A stretch of 64,000 bases of DNA from Vagococcus_D sp963518325. Its GTDB lineage: Bacteria > Bacillota > Bacilli > Lactobacillales > Vagococcaceae. The notes below the pieces were generated by a model. It was not told where the DNA came from. It made no database searches and worked only from the letters and a program-made list of their open reading frames with translations. Positions 23,957 through 33,513 of this stretch are shown here, piece by piece. The position numbers and the translations under genes were made by a program. Numbering within the stretch: position 1 is the stretch's first letter; every line of letters starts with the position of its first letter. The DNA lies in assembly GCF_963518325.1 (NCBI RefSeq), contig NZ_CAUQJB010000016.1, forward strand, positions 28,054 through 92,053, in the 5' to 3' direction.

Positions 23957-24640
23957 ATGAACGTATCTTGGCACGGACAATCTTGTGTAAAAATCGTCAC
24001 GAATCAACAGCAAACTATTTTAATCGACCCACTTATCAGCGGTAACCCCTACAGTGACCTTGATGCAGAAACCGTTGCAGCGGATGTGATTATCTTAACT
24101 CACGCCCATAACGATCATGTGGGAGATACTGCTGCCATTGCCCACCGCACAGGCGCATTAATTATCGCTAACTTTGAACTGGCAGGTTATTTCGCCAAAA
24201 GAGATTATCAAACACACGGCATGCAGCCTGGTGGTCAATTTAGCTTTTACTTTGGCACCCTTAAGCTGACGCCAGCGATCCACAGTTCCAGCTATGAAGA
24301 TGAACATGGTCAAGTCCATCCTTTAGGAATCGCAGCCGGTTTAATTCTAACTATTGACGATAAAGTTATTTACCATGCTGGTGACACCGCCTTGTTTACC
24401 GACATGACTCTCATCGGCCAGCAGCACGCCATCGACTTAGCCTTTTTACCAATTGGAGACAATTTCACCATGGGGCCAGCTGATGCCGCCATTGCTGCCT
24501 CATGGCTAAAGGCTAAAAAAGTTGTGCCGGTCCACTACAATACCTTCCCAGTTATAGAACAAGATCCCCAAGACTTCTTTAAGCTATTGCCTGAGGAACA
24601 AGGATTACCTGTGGCGATTGGTGAAACCATCGATTTGTAA
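23957..24640 (+). CDS. Metallo-beta-lactamase-fold hydrolase, UPF0173 type
   Basis: A 227-residue metal-dependent hydrolase of the UlaG-like UPF0173 group. It opens with the conserved WHGQSC, then the metal motif THAHNDHVGD (HxHxDH, near residue 49). Further ligands lie in YHAGDT (Asp near 140) and VPVHYNT (His near 195). Substrates of this group are poorly known. It follows its own AGGAGGAG box and ends in a hairpin. The fold is sure, the function is not. Confidence 0.92.
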   Translation: MNVSWHGQSCVKIVTNQQQTILIDPLISGNPYSDLDAETVAADVIILTHAHNDHVGDTAAIAHRTGALIIANFELAGYFAKRDYQTHGMQPGGQFSFYFGTLKLTPAIHSSSYEDEHGQVHPLGIAAGLILTIDDKVIYHAGDTALFTDMTLIGQQHAIDLAFLPIGDNFTMGPADAAIAASWLKAKKVVPVHYNTFPVIEQDPQDFFKLLPEEQGLPVAIGETIDL

Positions 24641-24668
24641 AAAGGCTGGGACCATGGTCTCAGCCTTT
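24641..24668 (+). terminator. Hairpin after the UPF0173 gene
   Basis: AAAGGCTGGGACC pairs with GGTCTCAGCCTTT around 2 bases, with one mismatch. The T run is short, so efficiency is uncertain. Confidence 0.6.
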
Positions 24669-24842
24669 CAATGTTTTAACGACTATTGTGCGATAGGTGA
24701 GCGCCAGTGGACAAGGCCATGACATGGAGATAGGAGAGAGTTAAAGTCTCAAAACTCATGCAGTGCTTATCTTTGACGAGTCATCCTACGAGAAATAAAA
24801 CGATTTAATGTTCCATCTTGTTAAAGTACTAGTTGAGGTGAG

Positions 24843-25750
24843 TTACTGAGAACTTAAACTATGTTCCACTTGAATTCTCTTGATTTCATCAAGAGAAAGG
24901 CTGAGCCCTTCACCTATCTGTTCAGGGGTTAGGCCAATTTTAGTAAAGTTAATAACTGATTCAACTTTCTCTTGGTAAGCCTTCTTAGAAGCCTCTATTA
25001 GACCTTCTTGTTTAGCATCGTATAGTTCAGCTTTTCTTTTCACTACGAACTCTTTCTGCCAACATTTCCTTCGCCTCCTTACTCCATTTACTTTCATCTA
25101 AAACCTGTTCATCTGCTTCTAGAATCACTTTGTCCGCATTTGAATCAATTGTCACATTTGCCCAAAACTGAAACCAGTTCTTAACCGATTTTTCGATGTT
25201 AGCATTATTGTCAAATTTCTTTAGTTCTAAAAAGACATGGCGTTGTAGTTCTTTGCCATCAATATCTGTATAACGCATATCACTATGCTTGTCTTTGAAA
25301 GTAAAATCATATAATGGGTTACTGTCATCAAAGTGATTATATTCCAAGATGCTGACAGCGTAAATAGGTTTGACACCTCTGTATGCTGTGTGAGTATTCT
25401 TACTTTCTGCTCTTGTTCTTTCAAAGTCATCAATAACTTCTTTCGCAACATAAGTCAATCACCGTTTCAACATTGAATGTTTCTGTGGGTTAACTTAAAC
25501 TTCAACAATGACTTTTGTACCGTCCTCAAGTTTCACTAAAACATCTACCTCGGTATTGAAAATTTGTTCACTAACATCATCTGTCGCCGTGTGAATTTGC
25601 TTCCCTTCGAGAATCTCCAGACTAGCGATTTATAAGTCTAAAACAGCTTGTAAAAAATACTTTGTGTAACGTTCATTTCTTAGGAATTTTCTGGCTAGTA
25701 AATCAGTTGGGGGTTTGAACTTTCTTCGTGGTGTATTCAAAAAAACATCA
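24843..25750 (-). pseudogene. Decayed Rpn/PD-(D/E)XK nuclease-transposase family gene
   Basis: Read on the - strand, the region encodes one protein broken by at least three in-frame stops and a frameshift. The first segment (about 25730-25470) reads KFKPPTDLLARKFLRNERYT, then an in-frame TAA, ILEGKQIHTATDDVSEQIFN, TEVDVLVKLEDGTKVIVEV, a TAA where Gln is expected, VNPQKH and a TGA. It continues from 25458 (TYVAKEVIDDFERTR, then VFLELKKFDNNANIEKSVKN). It shifts frame near 25050 to finish with a KTGL-like tail ending at 24843 (GLTPEQIGEGLSLSLDEIKR). This is the layout of Rpn-family recombination-promoting nucleases. A single-base change in a T run may also have removed its ATG (about 25750). An intact relative begins at 63369. 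Confidence 0.85.
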
Positions 25751-25814
25751 CTTCCTTTAAAATGGCTAAGTCATCTGCCCAGGAGCTAACTAATAAACGA
25801 ACTAGCAAAAACAC

Positions 25815-25861
25815 AAAAACCTCTCAATCTCTTCGTATTGAAGAGCTTGAGAGGTTTTTTT
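25815..25861. terminator. Intrinsic terminator, probably of the aldo-keto reductase
   Basis: AAAAACCTCTCAA and an inner CTCTTC pair with GAAGAG and TTGAGAGGTTTTT around GTATT. It lies just after the reductase stop on the - strand; T runs exist on both strands. Confidence 0.85.
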
Positions 25862-25897
25862 GATCAAAGCAGGTTTAGGCTCCACTTGGTTTCCCGC

Positions 25898-26743
25898 TTA
25901 AAACATTCTTTTTGTATCAAACTCATTAGGATTCGTGCCAAACCGCTCACCCGTATGCAATTCATCGATTGCTTTTTTATCGTCAGCTGTTAACTCAAAA
26001 TCAAAAACGTCAGCATTTTGTTTAATACGTGATTCTGTCACGGACTTCGGAATCGTGATAATATCGTGTTCCAAATCCCAACGAATAATCAATTGAGCCG
26101 GTGTTTTATCGTATTTTTTACCCATAGCCACTAATCGCTCGTCCGTCAACAAGTTGCCCTGGCCCAGAGGCGACCACGCTTCAACGGCAATGCCATGTTC
26201 CTCACAAAAGCCTCTTAAAGGCAGTTGATTTAACAAGGGATGAAGTTCAATTTGATTGACCATTGGCATTATCTCAGCATCGGCCATCACATCACGTAAA
26301 TGGTGTTCATGGAAATTGCAAACACCAATCGCCTTGACACGACCTTCTTTGTATAAGTGCTCTAACGCACGCCATGTCTCTTTGTATTTTCCAGCAACTG
26401 GCCAGTGAATCAAATACAAATCAACATAATCAAGTTGCAATTTTTTTAAACTCTCATCAAAAGCAGACAACGTTGTCTCATATCCCTGATCGTCATTCCA
26501 AACCTTGGTTGTCACAAAGATATCGTCTCGTTTCACGCCTGATTCCTTTAAGCCAATACCGACGCCACTTTCATTTTTATAAATTGCCGCCGTATCAATC
26601 GATTTGTACCCTGTCTCAATGGCCCATTTGACTGCATTGATAACTTCCTCATCATCTTTCGCCTTCCAAACTCCTAAACCTAAACGAGGCATTTCAACTC
26701 CATTGGCAAGTTTTTTTGTACTTGTTATATTCACAGCATCCAT
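25898..26743 (-). CDS. Aldo/keto reductase
   Basis: A 281-residue NADPH-dependent (beta/alpha)8 reductase. The catalytic tetrad is complete: Asp50 and Tyr55 (SIDTAAIYKNE), Lys80 (TTKVWN) and His113 (LIHWP). The C-terminal IPKSVTESRIKQN binds the 2'-phosphate of NADPH. It resembles the YvgN/glyoxal-reductase group of Firmicutes that reduce methylglyoxal and other 2-oxoaldehydes, but specificity is an inference. It is a single gene ending in a strong hairpin. It could act on the methylglyoxal made by the mgsA product at 11.3 kb. Confidence 0.94.
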   Translation of the reverse strand: MDAVNITSTKKLANGVEMPRLGLGVWKAKDDEEVINAVKWAIETGYKSIDTAAIYKNESGVGIGLKESGVKRDDIFVTTKVWNDDQGYETTLSAFDESLKKLQLDYVDLYLIHWPVAGKYKETWRALEHLYKEGRVKAIGVCNFHEHHLRDVMADAEIMPMVNQIELHPLLNQLPLRGFCEEHGIAVEAWSPLGQGNLLTDERLVAMGKKYDKTPAQLIIRWDLEHDIITIPKSVTESRIKQNADVFDFELTADDKKAIDELHTGERFGTNPNEFDTKRMF

Positions 26744-26938
26744 TCCTTTCGTTATCTCCTTCTATTTTACACTTAAACTCAGAGAACTGCCAATCAAAGG
26801 GACTGTTTTTAGCTTTGCTAGCGGTGATTGTTCTCATAATTTTATCATTCTTTTAACTTACACTAGCTTTATCAGAAAAAAACGTGTATCTTAATAGATA
26901 AACTTTTAAACCGCTCACACTTAACAAGGAGGACTTAC

Positions 26939-27955
26939 ATGAAAAGAGAAATAGTCAAAACCCTACCAAAAATCGAACTCCATTGTCACCTCGACGGCTC
27001 CGTCCGCCCTCATATTTTGGAACAACTAGCTCAGTCTCAAAACAAACCAATATCAGCGACTGGCCCTGAGTTAGCTGCGAAACTAATCGCTCCAGAAGAA
27101 TGCCAAAGTTTACTTGAATACCTGGAGCGATTTGACATCGTCTTACCTTATTTACAGACGACCGCTGCCTTGGAACTAGTGGCCTATGATTTAATTGCCC
27201 AAGTTGCTGAAGAAAATGTCACCTATATTGAAGTTCGCTTTGCCCCGATGCTGTTTGTAAAAGGCGGACTGAGCATTTCAGAAATCGTAGATGCCATTTT
27301 AGCTGGTCTTAAACGGGGAGAAACAGACTTTGGCGTCAAGAGCAATGCCTTGCTTTGTGCGATGCGCCATCACTCCCCTGAACGCAACCAAGAGGTCATC
27401 GAGTGTGCCAAAGAATTTTTAAGCCGAGGTGTGGCTGGATTTGATTTAGCTGGTGACGAAGCCGGTTATCCGACCGACCTTTTTGCCGAACTGATCTCAC
27501 TTGGAACCTCTCATCAGATTCCTGTGACCTTGCACGCAGGGGAATGCGGCTGTCCGCAGAATGTCGCTGAATCCATCAAATTAGGTGCCACTCGCATCGG
27601 TCATGGTATCGCCATTCAAAAAGACCCAACTGTTTTACAGTCCTGTCTCGATAATCAAACCCTAGTGGAAATGTGCCCAACTAGTAACTTTCAAACAAAA
27701 GCCGTCCTCAACTTGGCAGACTATCCCTTTAAAACCTTTTTGGATGCTGGGGTAAACTTGTGCATCAACACTGATAATCGGACCGTTTCAAACACTACCT
27801 TAACTGATGAGTACATGAAACTTCATCAATGGTACGGCATCAGCTACGACACTATGGAAACCCTCAACCACAATGCTGTCGACGGTGCATTCATTAGCGA
27901 CCAAGCAAAAAGAGACTTGCACAGACAACTGACAACCGACTATGCCAATCTCTAA
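26939..27955 (+). CDS. add: Adenosine deaminase
   Basis: A 338-residue amidohydrolase that converts adenosine or deoxyadenosine to inosine in purine salvage. Zinc ligands and catalytic residues are all present: HCHLDGS (HxH, residues 15-17), HAGECG (His and catalytic Glu near 201), RIGHGIAI (His near 223) and NTDNR (Asp near 280). AGGAGG lies 8 bases before the ATG. It is a single gene with its own terminator. Adenine deaminases share much of this pattern; the overall length and HAGECG fit adenosine deaminase better. Confidence 0.93.
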   Translation: MKREIVKTLPKIELHCHLDGSVRPHILEQLAQSQNKPISATGPELAAKLIAPEECQSLLEYLERFDIVLPYLQTTAALELVAYDLIAQVAEENVTYIEVRFAPMLFVKGGLSISEIVDAILAGLKRGETDFGVKSNALLCAMRHHSPERNQEVIECAKEFLSRGVAGFDLAGDEAGYPTDLFAELISLGTSHQIPVTLHAGECGCPQNVAESIKLGATRIGHGIAIQKDPTVLQSCLDNQTLVEMCPTSNFQTKAVLNLADYPFKTFLDAGVNLCINTDNRTVSNTTLTDEYMKLHQWYGISYDTMETLNHNAVDGAFISDQAKRDLHRQLTTDYANL

Positions 27956-27971
27956 TATCATCGAATCTCTT

Positions 27972-27998
27972 AAGCCCGACAGTTTTTCGGGCTTTTTT
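27972..27998 (+). terminator. Intrinsic terminator of add
   Basis: AAGCCCGA pairs with TCGGGCTT, followed by T6. Confidence 0.9.
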
Positions 27999-28035
27999 GT
28001 TAATACAGCAATTAGGCAGATCCGTACCTAGTAGT

Positions 28036-28066
28036 CAAAAAAAGTGAGCCTCTCAGCTCACATTTT
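28036..28066 (-). terminator. Intrinsic terminator of the NatAB-like operon
   Basis: On the - strand GTGAGC pairs with GCTCAC, followed by seven T. Confidence 0.85.
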
Positions 28067-28072
28067 TTATGA

Positions 28073-29329
28073 TTATCTTTTTTCACTTTTCATGATTGAG
28101 ATTGATTTTTTTAACGCCTTCCATAAGCCGTCGTCGCTGTAAACCAAGGCCGTTGAACGGTACATGGAAGCTGACACTTTCAACAATACCAATGTTGAGA
28201 CCACTAAAATTAATAATGAAATCATCACCCCAGCATCGGTTACCGTTCCACTAGCAATCCGTGATGGCATCGTGAAGGAGGAAAGAAAAGGAATATAGGA
28301 AGTCACTCGCATCATGATATGTTGCGGGTCACTCATGCCAAAAATCATCGTCAGGAAAAAACCAATCATCGTTAAATACGTTACAGGCGCTACCGCTTTT
28401 CCAGCATCTTCGGATTTCGATACTAAAGAGCCACAAAAAGCGGATAAAATGGTATAGATTACCACACCTAGCAATAAATAAATTAAATTATAACCTAGAA
28501 GTGATTTAACGATTTCTTTAATGGAGACTACTTCCAAAACATCTTTTACCATATCGGTATCTTTCATAAATAAAAAGGCACCTAAACCAATTCCAAAGTA
28601 CACCACTACTTGCGTTAGTATCACCATAAAGATCCCCATGACCTTGCCATAGAAATGTTTCGCCGCTGACGTACTAGAAAGAATGATTTCCATAATCCGC
28701 GTCCCTTTTTCTGATGCTACTTCAGACGAGGTCACTTGCGAATACATCAGAATAATCATGTACATGGCTAACCCAATAAAGATCGAACTAATCGTCATCA
28801 CCATGCGATTAACCCCTTTATCTGTCATCTTCCCATCCTTAAATTCAACCGTTTTAGTCGCCAAGGTAGCCGGTTGGCTAAGCTTTTGAATATCCTCACT
28901 TGATAACTGTAACGCTTGAGAGACAAATCCTACTTGAATTCCCGTCAGAATTTGCGTAATGCTCATCTCATCGGTTGTGCCTAAAGAGGTATTACCAAAA
29001 TAGTCACCAGAAATCAGAGAACCTTCCTCATTCGTCTCTATCACCAAAAAGCCATCAATTTTTTCATCTTTTAACGCCTTTTCGGCCTCATCTTTCGTCT
29101 CAACCTTTTTGTCTACATCAAAATCAGTTTGCTTAATAAAGGCGTCGCGAATCCCTTCATTTTTAGATACTACGGCAATATTAGACGTCTTAGCAAAATT
29201 ATTTCCTACTAGCCCCGCTAATAAACTGAACCCAACCATTAAAAATGGTGCTAAAATCATCACAATAAAGGTCATACTTTTAACATTACGCTTATAGGTT
29301 TCTAAAGCCACTACCCAAAATTTATTCAC
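28073..29329 (-). CDS. ABC-2 type exporter permease, NatB/YhaP-like
   Basis: A permease of about 418 residues with six membrane segments. The first is at about 18-38, followed by a large extracellular domain (about 50-175), and five more come after residue 180. This is the ABC-2/NatB layout. The likely start is the GTG at 29329 (MNKFWVVALETYKRN, behind AGGTG), although another GTG 9 bases upstream is in frame. Either way it overlaps the end of the ATPase gene, so the two are translationally coupled. The family extrudes sodium or peptides/antibiotics; the cargo is not readable. Confidence 0.9.
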   Translation of the reverse strand: MNKFWVVALETYKRNVKSMTFIVMILAPFLMVGFSLLAGLVGNNFAKTSNIAVVSKNEGIRDAFIKQTDFDVDKKVETKDEAEKALKDEKIDGFLVIETNEEGSLISGDYFGNTSLGTTDEMSITQILTGIQVGFVSQALQLSSEDIQKLSQPATLATKTVEFKDGKMTDKGVNRMVMTISSIFIGLAMYMIILMYSQVTSSEVASEKGTRIMEIILSSTSAAKHFYGKVMGIFMVILTQVVVYFGIGLGAFLFMKDTDMVKDVLEVVSIKEIVKSLLGYNLIYLLLGVVIYTILSAFCGSLVSKSEDAGKAVAPVTYLTMIGFFLTMIFGMSDPQHIMMRVTSYIPFLSSFTMPSRIASGTVTDAGVMISLLILVVSTLVLLKVSASMYRSTALVYSDDGLWKALKKSISIMKSEKR

Positions 29330-30221
29330 GACCTTCACCTACTTTCATTTTGAAAATATCCTCAAGAGTTGGCGGCAGCTGATTAAAGACCGGCATATAA
29401 CCAAATGTAACGGCTTGATCAAAAAGCTCACGCCCCACTTGTTCATCACGTAGAGTCGCTTCAATGATGCCATCGCTGCGCAAATGAGACGTTAAAACAC
29501 CCTCAGTTCCTTGAATCGCTTCTAATGATAGTTCAGATTCAATAAATAATTTGGTTCGACCAAAACTTTGACGAATTTCATGAACTTCCCCATCCAAGAC
29601 CATTTGACCATCTCGTAACATAATCAAATGATCACAAATTTTTTCCACATTATCCATGTTGTGACTGGAAAAAATAACACAAGAACCCTTTTCTTTTAGC
29701 TCAATGATGCCGTCTTTCAACAACTCGGCATTAACAGGATCCAAGCCACTAAAAGGCTCATCTAATATAATTAACTCTGGTTCATGAATTAAGGTTGAAA
29801 TCAACTGAACTTTTTGCTGATTCCCTTTTGATAAGGCTTTGACTTTATCCGTCTTTTTCCCTTTAACTTGAAACTTAGCCATCCATTCATCAATTTTAGG
29901 CGCAATTTCTTTTTTGGTTTTCCCCCGCAAACGAGCGAAATAGATTAACTGCTCTTCAATACTAATCTTCGGATACAAGCCACGCTCTTCCGGTAAATAC
30001 CCAATGACATTGTAATCTTTCTCGGTTAATTTACGTCCTTTCCATAATACTTCTCCCTGATCTGCCGTTAGGAAATCTAAGATTAAACGGAACGTCGTGG
30101 TTTTACCGGCACCGTTCTGTCCGATTAAGCCTAATATTTTCCCTTCAGGAATTGTAAATGACACATGATCGACGGCTGTCATATCACCAAACGTCTTGAC
30201 TAACTGTTTCACTTCTAGCAT
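29322..30221 (-). CDS. ABC transporter ATPase, NatA/YhaQ-like
   Basis: A 299-residue ABC ATPase. Walker A is GQNGAGKTTT (about residue 34), the signature is the variant LSKGNQQKVQ (about 129), and Walker B is LIILDEPFSGLDP (about 150). A C-terminal extension of about 80 residues is typical of exporter ATPases that pair with ABC-2 permeases. The ATG follows GGAGGTTAAGG. It forms an operon with the downstream permease and probably works as a heteromeric exporter. Confidence 0.93.
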   Translation of the reverse strand: MLEVKQLVKTFGDMTAVDHVSFTIPEGKILGLIGQNGAGKTTTFRLILDFLTADQGEVLWKGRKLTEKDYNVIGYLPEERGLYPKISIEEQLIYFARLRGKTKKEIAPKIDEWMAKFQVKGKKTDKVKALSKGNQQKVQLISTLIHEPELIILDEPFSGLDPVNAELLKDGIIELKEKGSCVIFSSHNMDNVEKICDHLIMLRDGQMVLDGEVHEIRQSFGRTKLFIESELSLEAIQGTEGVLTSHLRSDGIIEATLRDEQVGRELFDQAVTFGYMPVFNQLPPTLEDIFKMKVGEGRE

Positions 30222-30298
30222 TCCTTAACCTCCATTTTTTTTATTAAATCACTCCCCCGAGCAATCTCATAGTAAAATGATACCACATTCCCCAACAG

Positions 30299-30327
30299 AA
30301 AAAAACGGACCATCCTAAGATAATCCG
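30299..30327 (-). terminator. Intrinsic terminator downstream of uvrC
   Basis: On the - strand CGGATTATC pairs with GATGGTCCG (two G-U pairs) around a 4-base loop, followed by T7. Confidence 0.7.
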
Positions 30328-30419
30328 CTCCACTGGCTCTATTAATCTCTACCTGATAGTCATTTATCAGACAGATCGTTATATTCTGACACTGATTCAA
30401 TCACTACTTTATGGCAATT

Positions 30420-32201
30420 CTATCTAACAGGTTCCTTAAAATGTTCAAATACATTCAAGGCCACATTTTTAGGTAATCCAGAGGCTTCCAACTCTTCAAT
30501 CGTCGCCCCTTGGATGTTTTTCAAAGACTTAAATTCTTTTAAGAGATTTTTCTTGCGCTTAGGTCCTAAGCCATCAATTCCATCTAATTTAGACGCAAAG
30601 CTGTTTTTACTCCGTAATTGTCGATGGAAAGTAATGGCAAATCGGTGAACTTCATCTTGAATTCGCTGTAACAAGAAAAATTCCGGTGAGTTCCTTTTTA
30701 GGGGAATCACCTCTAAAGTTGGTCCGAATAACAATTCACTCGTTCGATGTTTGTCATTTTTGGCTAAGCCCGCAACAGGAATATCCAATCCCAATTGATT
30801 TTCCAAGACATCTTTCGCAACATCCACTTGGCCTTTCCCACCATCAATCACGATTAGATCAGGAAAAACCAAGCCATCCTTTAAGACACGGGAATAACGG
30901 CGATAAATGACCTCGCGCATCGAGGCGTAATCGTCCGGCCCTTTAACCGTCTTAATCTTGTATTTTCGGTAGTCGTTTTTATGAGGTTTACCGTCAACAA
31001 ATACCACCATAGCCGAAACAGGGTCAGTCCCCATAATATTCGAGTTATCAAAGGCCTCAATCCGAATAGGCGTCGGAATGCCCATGGCTTCTCCCAATTT
31101 TTCAATTGCCCCAATAGTTCGTTCTTCTTTTCGTTCAATCAAATCGAATTTTTCCATTAAAGAGACTTGGGCATTTTTACTGGCTAATTCCACTAATTTT
31201 TTCTTTTCACCTTTTTGGGGTTGGTAAACCTTAGCTTTAACTAGGGCTTCCACACTCACCTTGTCGATGTCTGCAGGAATAAAAATTTCTTTAGGCACAA
31301 AGTTTTGGTTTTCCAAATAAAACTGTCCAATAAAGGTCAAAAAATCTTCCCCTGCCTCATTGTAAAAAGGAAAAACGGACACATCTCGCTCGATGATTTT
31401 TCCTTGGCGGACAAAAAATACCTGAACACACATCCAACCTTTATCGACAGCATAACCAAAGATATCTCGGTCCACAAAGTCTGTATTGGTCATTTTTTGA
31501 CGGGTCATCACGGTTTCGATTGAACTGATTTGATCCCGATACTCTGCGGCTTTTTCAAACTCCATTTGTTCTGCCGCACTTAACATCTTTGTTTGCAAAC
31601 TCTCTTGGATTTCTGTATAGCCTCCATTTAAGAAACGTTTGATTTCTTCTACCATCACCTGATAGACTTTCGGATCCACATCAAAAACACTTGGACACAA
31701 GCACTGACCTATGTGGTAATACAAACAAGGTTTCTTAGAAGACAAACTACATTTTCTTAAAGGGTAAAGACGATCCAACAAGCGCTTTGTTTCATTAGCA
31801 GCTTTAACATCTGGATACGGACCAAAATAATTAGCCTTATCCTTTTTCACTTGGCGGGTAATGGTCAGTCGCGGGTATTTTTCGTTCGTTATTTTAATAA
31901 AGGGGTAGCTTTTATCATCTTTTAGCATGATATTATACTTAGGGTTATTTTTTTGGATTAAGTTAATTTCTAAAAGCAAGGCTTCAATGTTCGACTCTGT
32001 GACAATGTATTCAAAATCGTCAATCTCACTGACCAGTCTTTCAGTCTTCGTATCATGACTACCTGTAAAATAAGAACGCACGCGATTTTTTAAGATCTTG
32101 GCTTTTCCCACGTAGATAATCGTCTTGTTTTTATCTTTCATTAAATAACAGCCAGGCTGATCAGGCAGCAAGGCTAATTTACTTTTTATACGGTCATTCA
32201 C
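30420..32201 (-). CDS. uvrC: Excinuclease ABC subunit C
   Basis: A 593-residue nucleotide-excision-repair nuclease that makes both incisions around the lesion marked by UvrAB. The N-terminal GIY-YIG nuclease (PGCYLMKDKNKTIIYVGKAK) performs the 3' cut. A UVR motif near residue 205 binds UvrB. The RNase H-like C-terminal nuclease (FDNSNIMGTDPV, DGGKGQVDVA) makes the 5' cut. A C-terminal helix-hairpin-helix pair (IDGLGPKRKKNLL) ends the protein. The start is a GTG with AAAGGA upstream. The length is normal. Confidence 0.97.
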   Translation of the reverse strand: MNDRIKSKLALLPDQPGCYLMKDKNKTIIYVGKAKILKNRVRSYFTGSHDTKTERLVSEIDDFEYIVTESNIEALLLEINLIQKNNPKYNIMLKDDKSYPFIKITNEKYPRLTITRQVKKDKANYFGPYPDVKAANETKRLLDRLYPLRKCSLSSKKPCLYYHIGQCLCPSVFDVDPKVYQVMVEEIKRFLNGGYTEIQESLQTKMLSAAEQMEFEKAAEYRDQISSIETVMTRQKMTNTDFVDRDIFGYAVDKGWMCVQVFFVRQGKIIERDVSVFPFYNEAGEDFLTFIGQFYLENQNFVPKEIFIPADIDKVSVEALVKAKVYQPQKGEKKKLVELASKNAQVSLMEKFDLIERKEERTIGAIEKLGEAMGIPTPIRIEAFDNSNIMGTDPVSAMVVFVDGKPHKNDYRKYKIKTVKGPDDYASMREVIYRRYSRVLKDGLVFPDLIVIDGGKGQVDVAKDVLENQLGLDIPVAGLAKNDKHRTSELLFGPTLEVIPLKRNSPEFFLLQRIQDEVHRFAITFHRQLRSKNSFASKLDGIDGLGPKRKKNLLKEFKSLKNIQGATIEELEASGLPKNVALNVFEHFKEPVR

Positions 32202-32563
32202 GGCTGATCATTCCTTTTACTTACCACCTCATACAAGTGGCTATTTGACAAACTTCTTCACTATTAGTATATCACTAACTCAAGGAAAAGTTGACCAATC
32301 AGACTTTTTTGTCAGAAGAGCTTCACGAATCGCTGCCGTTGTTCTTATTGCTTTACTACGTTGTCCTTTATTTCTAAGCGGTAAACCACTAAGAATAACG
32401 GCTGCAATTAGAGACAAGGGTCATCTATGCGCAGCGGAGAGCCATACTTTTGCAAGTTTACTTGCGTAGTGTTCAAGACAACAAAATTTATGTAGTGATT
32501 GATGAGCTACGCTTAACGCCGACTACGATATAGAGAAAGCTAGATACTTTCCTATAACGTCAC
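32202..32563. other. Intergenic region with a short repeat
   Basis: About 360 bp without a credible gene between uvrC and the terminator of the coiled-coil gene. It contains a repeat element (see the separate entry at 32341-32399) and otherwise mixed sequence resembling a decayed insert. No promoter of note was recognised apart from that presumably driving uvrC near its left end. Confidence 0.6.
32341..32399. repeat. Intergenic imperfect hairpin repeat, copy A
   Basis: The arm GTTCTTATTGCTTTAC (32341-32356) is an imperfect inverted match to GTAAACCACTAAGAATAAC (32381-32399). The segment GCTTTACTACGTTGTCC (32350-32366) recurs exactly, inverted, at 42886-42902, with partial similarity on both sides (about 45 bp in all). 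Confidence 0.6.
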
Positions 32564-32597
32564 AAAAACAGCCAGGAACTTCTTCCTAGCTGTTTTT
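32564..32597 (-). terminator. Intrinsic terminator of the coiled-coil protein gene
   Basis: AAAAACAGC-AGGAA pairs with TTCCT-GCTGTTTTT; on the - strand it ends in T5. Confidence 0.88.
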
Positions 32598-32637
32598 CCC
32601 CCATATCATGTCGCAAATCCGCATTTTCTTTTAGTTG

Positions 32638-33513
32638 TTAATGTTTGGCATCCACGCTCTGAACATAGTCTCTTAATGTTTTAACATCTACTTGAGCTTG
32701 TTGTAGCTTGGCATCTGAATCATTCTTTTGATTAGACAATTGCTCACGTTCTGCCGTTAAACGAGAAATCTCCTGTTGTAACTGATTAACTGCGGTTTCT
32801 TTTGCAGTTAATTGGTCTCTTAAGGTATTGTACTCCGCTTGTTTAGCCTGTAACTCAGCTTCTTTTCTAGTCAGTTCTGCTCGTTTAGCAACTAAGTCAT
32901 TATTGATACTTGTTACGTTGTTTTGAGCCGTCGTTAACTCCGCTTGTTTTTGAGCGGCTAGCGCTTTTTGCCCCTCGACGTCTCGTCTTAATTGCTCATT
33001 CTCTTGATTTTTTTGATTAATTTCGCCATTCTTACCATCCACTTCTTGTTGTTTACGAGCTATTTCATCTTGTTTTTGTTGAAGTTGCTCCTTAAACTGG
33101 TCTTCATTGCGTTTAATCGTATCATTTTTTTGTTGAATCCCATTATTAAGTTGAACGATTTGATTGTTCAACTCAGTAATCGTTTGATTTAATGTATCTG
33201 CTCTTGACTTGGCGTCTTTTAATAAGTCATTTTCAGATTTTAACTTTTCGACTTCTGCTTGTGACTGTTTCAAAGTGCTTTCTGAAGCTGCTAACTTATT
33301 ACTTAAATCAGTTACTTTTGTTTGCCCTTCTTTTGCCAATTGCTCTTTTGCAGTTAATTTATTATCTAGACTTGCAACAGCAGTCTTAATGGCAGCGACA
33401 TCAACCTCGCCACCCCAATTTGCCATAGCTGATGCGCCTACAACCCCACCCACTAATGCAACTGCTAAAACGACGATTGTGACGATCATTTTTTTCGTTA
33501 ATTTACTTTTCAT
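32638..33513 (-). CDS. Membrane-anchored long coiled-coil protein
   Basis: A 291-residue protein with one N-terminal membrane segment (about 9-31: IVTIVVLAVALVGGVVGASA), which can be an anchor or an uncleaved signal. After that almost the whole length (about 45-285) is Gln/Asn/Lys/Glu-rich heptad coiled coil (LQQKQDEIARKQQEVDGKNG and similar). No catalytic or sorting motif is present. It may be an extracellular structural or cell-division-associated protein. Low complexity makes homology calls unsafe. A GGAG box precedes the ATG, and it is a single gene with its own terminator. Confidence 0.85.
   Translation of the reverse strand: MKSKLTKKMIVTIVVLAVALVGGVVGASAMANWGGEVDVAAIKTAVASLDNKLTAKEQLAKEGQTKVTDLSNKLAASESTLKQSQAEVEKLKSENDLLKDAKSRADTLNQTITELNNQIVQLNNGIQQKNDTIKRNEDQFKEQLQQKQDEIARKQQEVDGKNGEINQKNQENEQLRRDVEGQKALAAQKQAELTTAQNNVTSINNDLVAKRAELTRKEAELQAKQAEYNTLRDQLTAKETAVNQLQQEISRLTAEREQLSNQKNDSDAKLQQAQVDVKTLRDYVQSVDAKH

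Noticed and set aside
24669..24842. Possible gene or RNA between the UPF0173 gene and the Rpn pseudogene
   Set aside because: No open frame, promoter or stable pairing was found.
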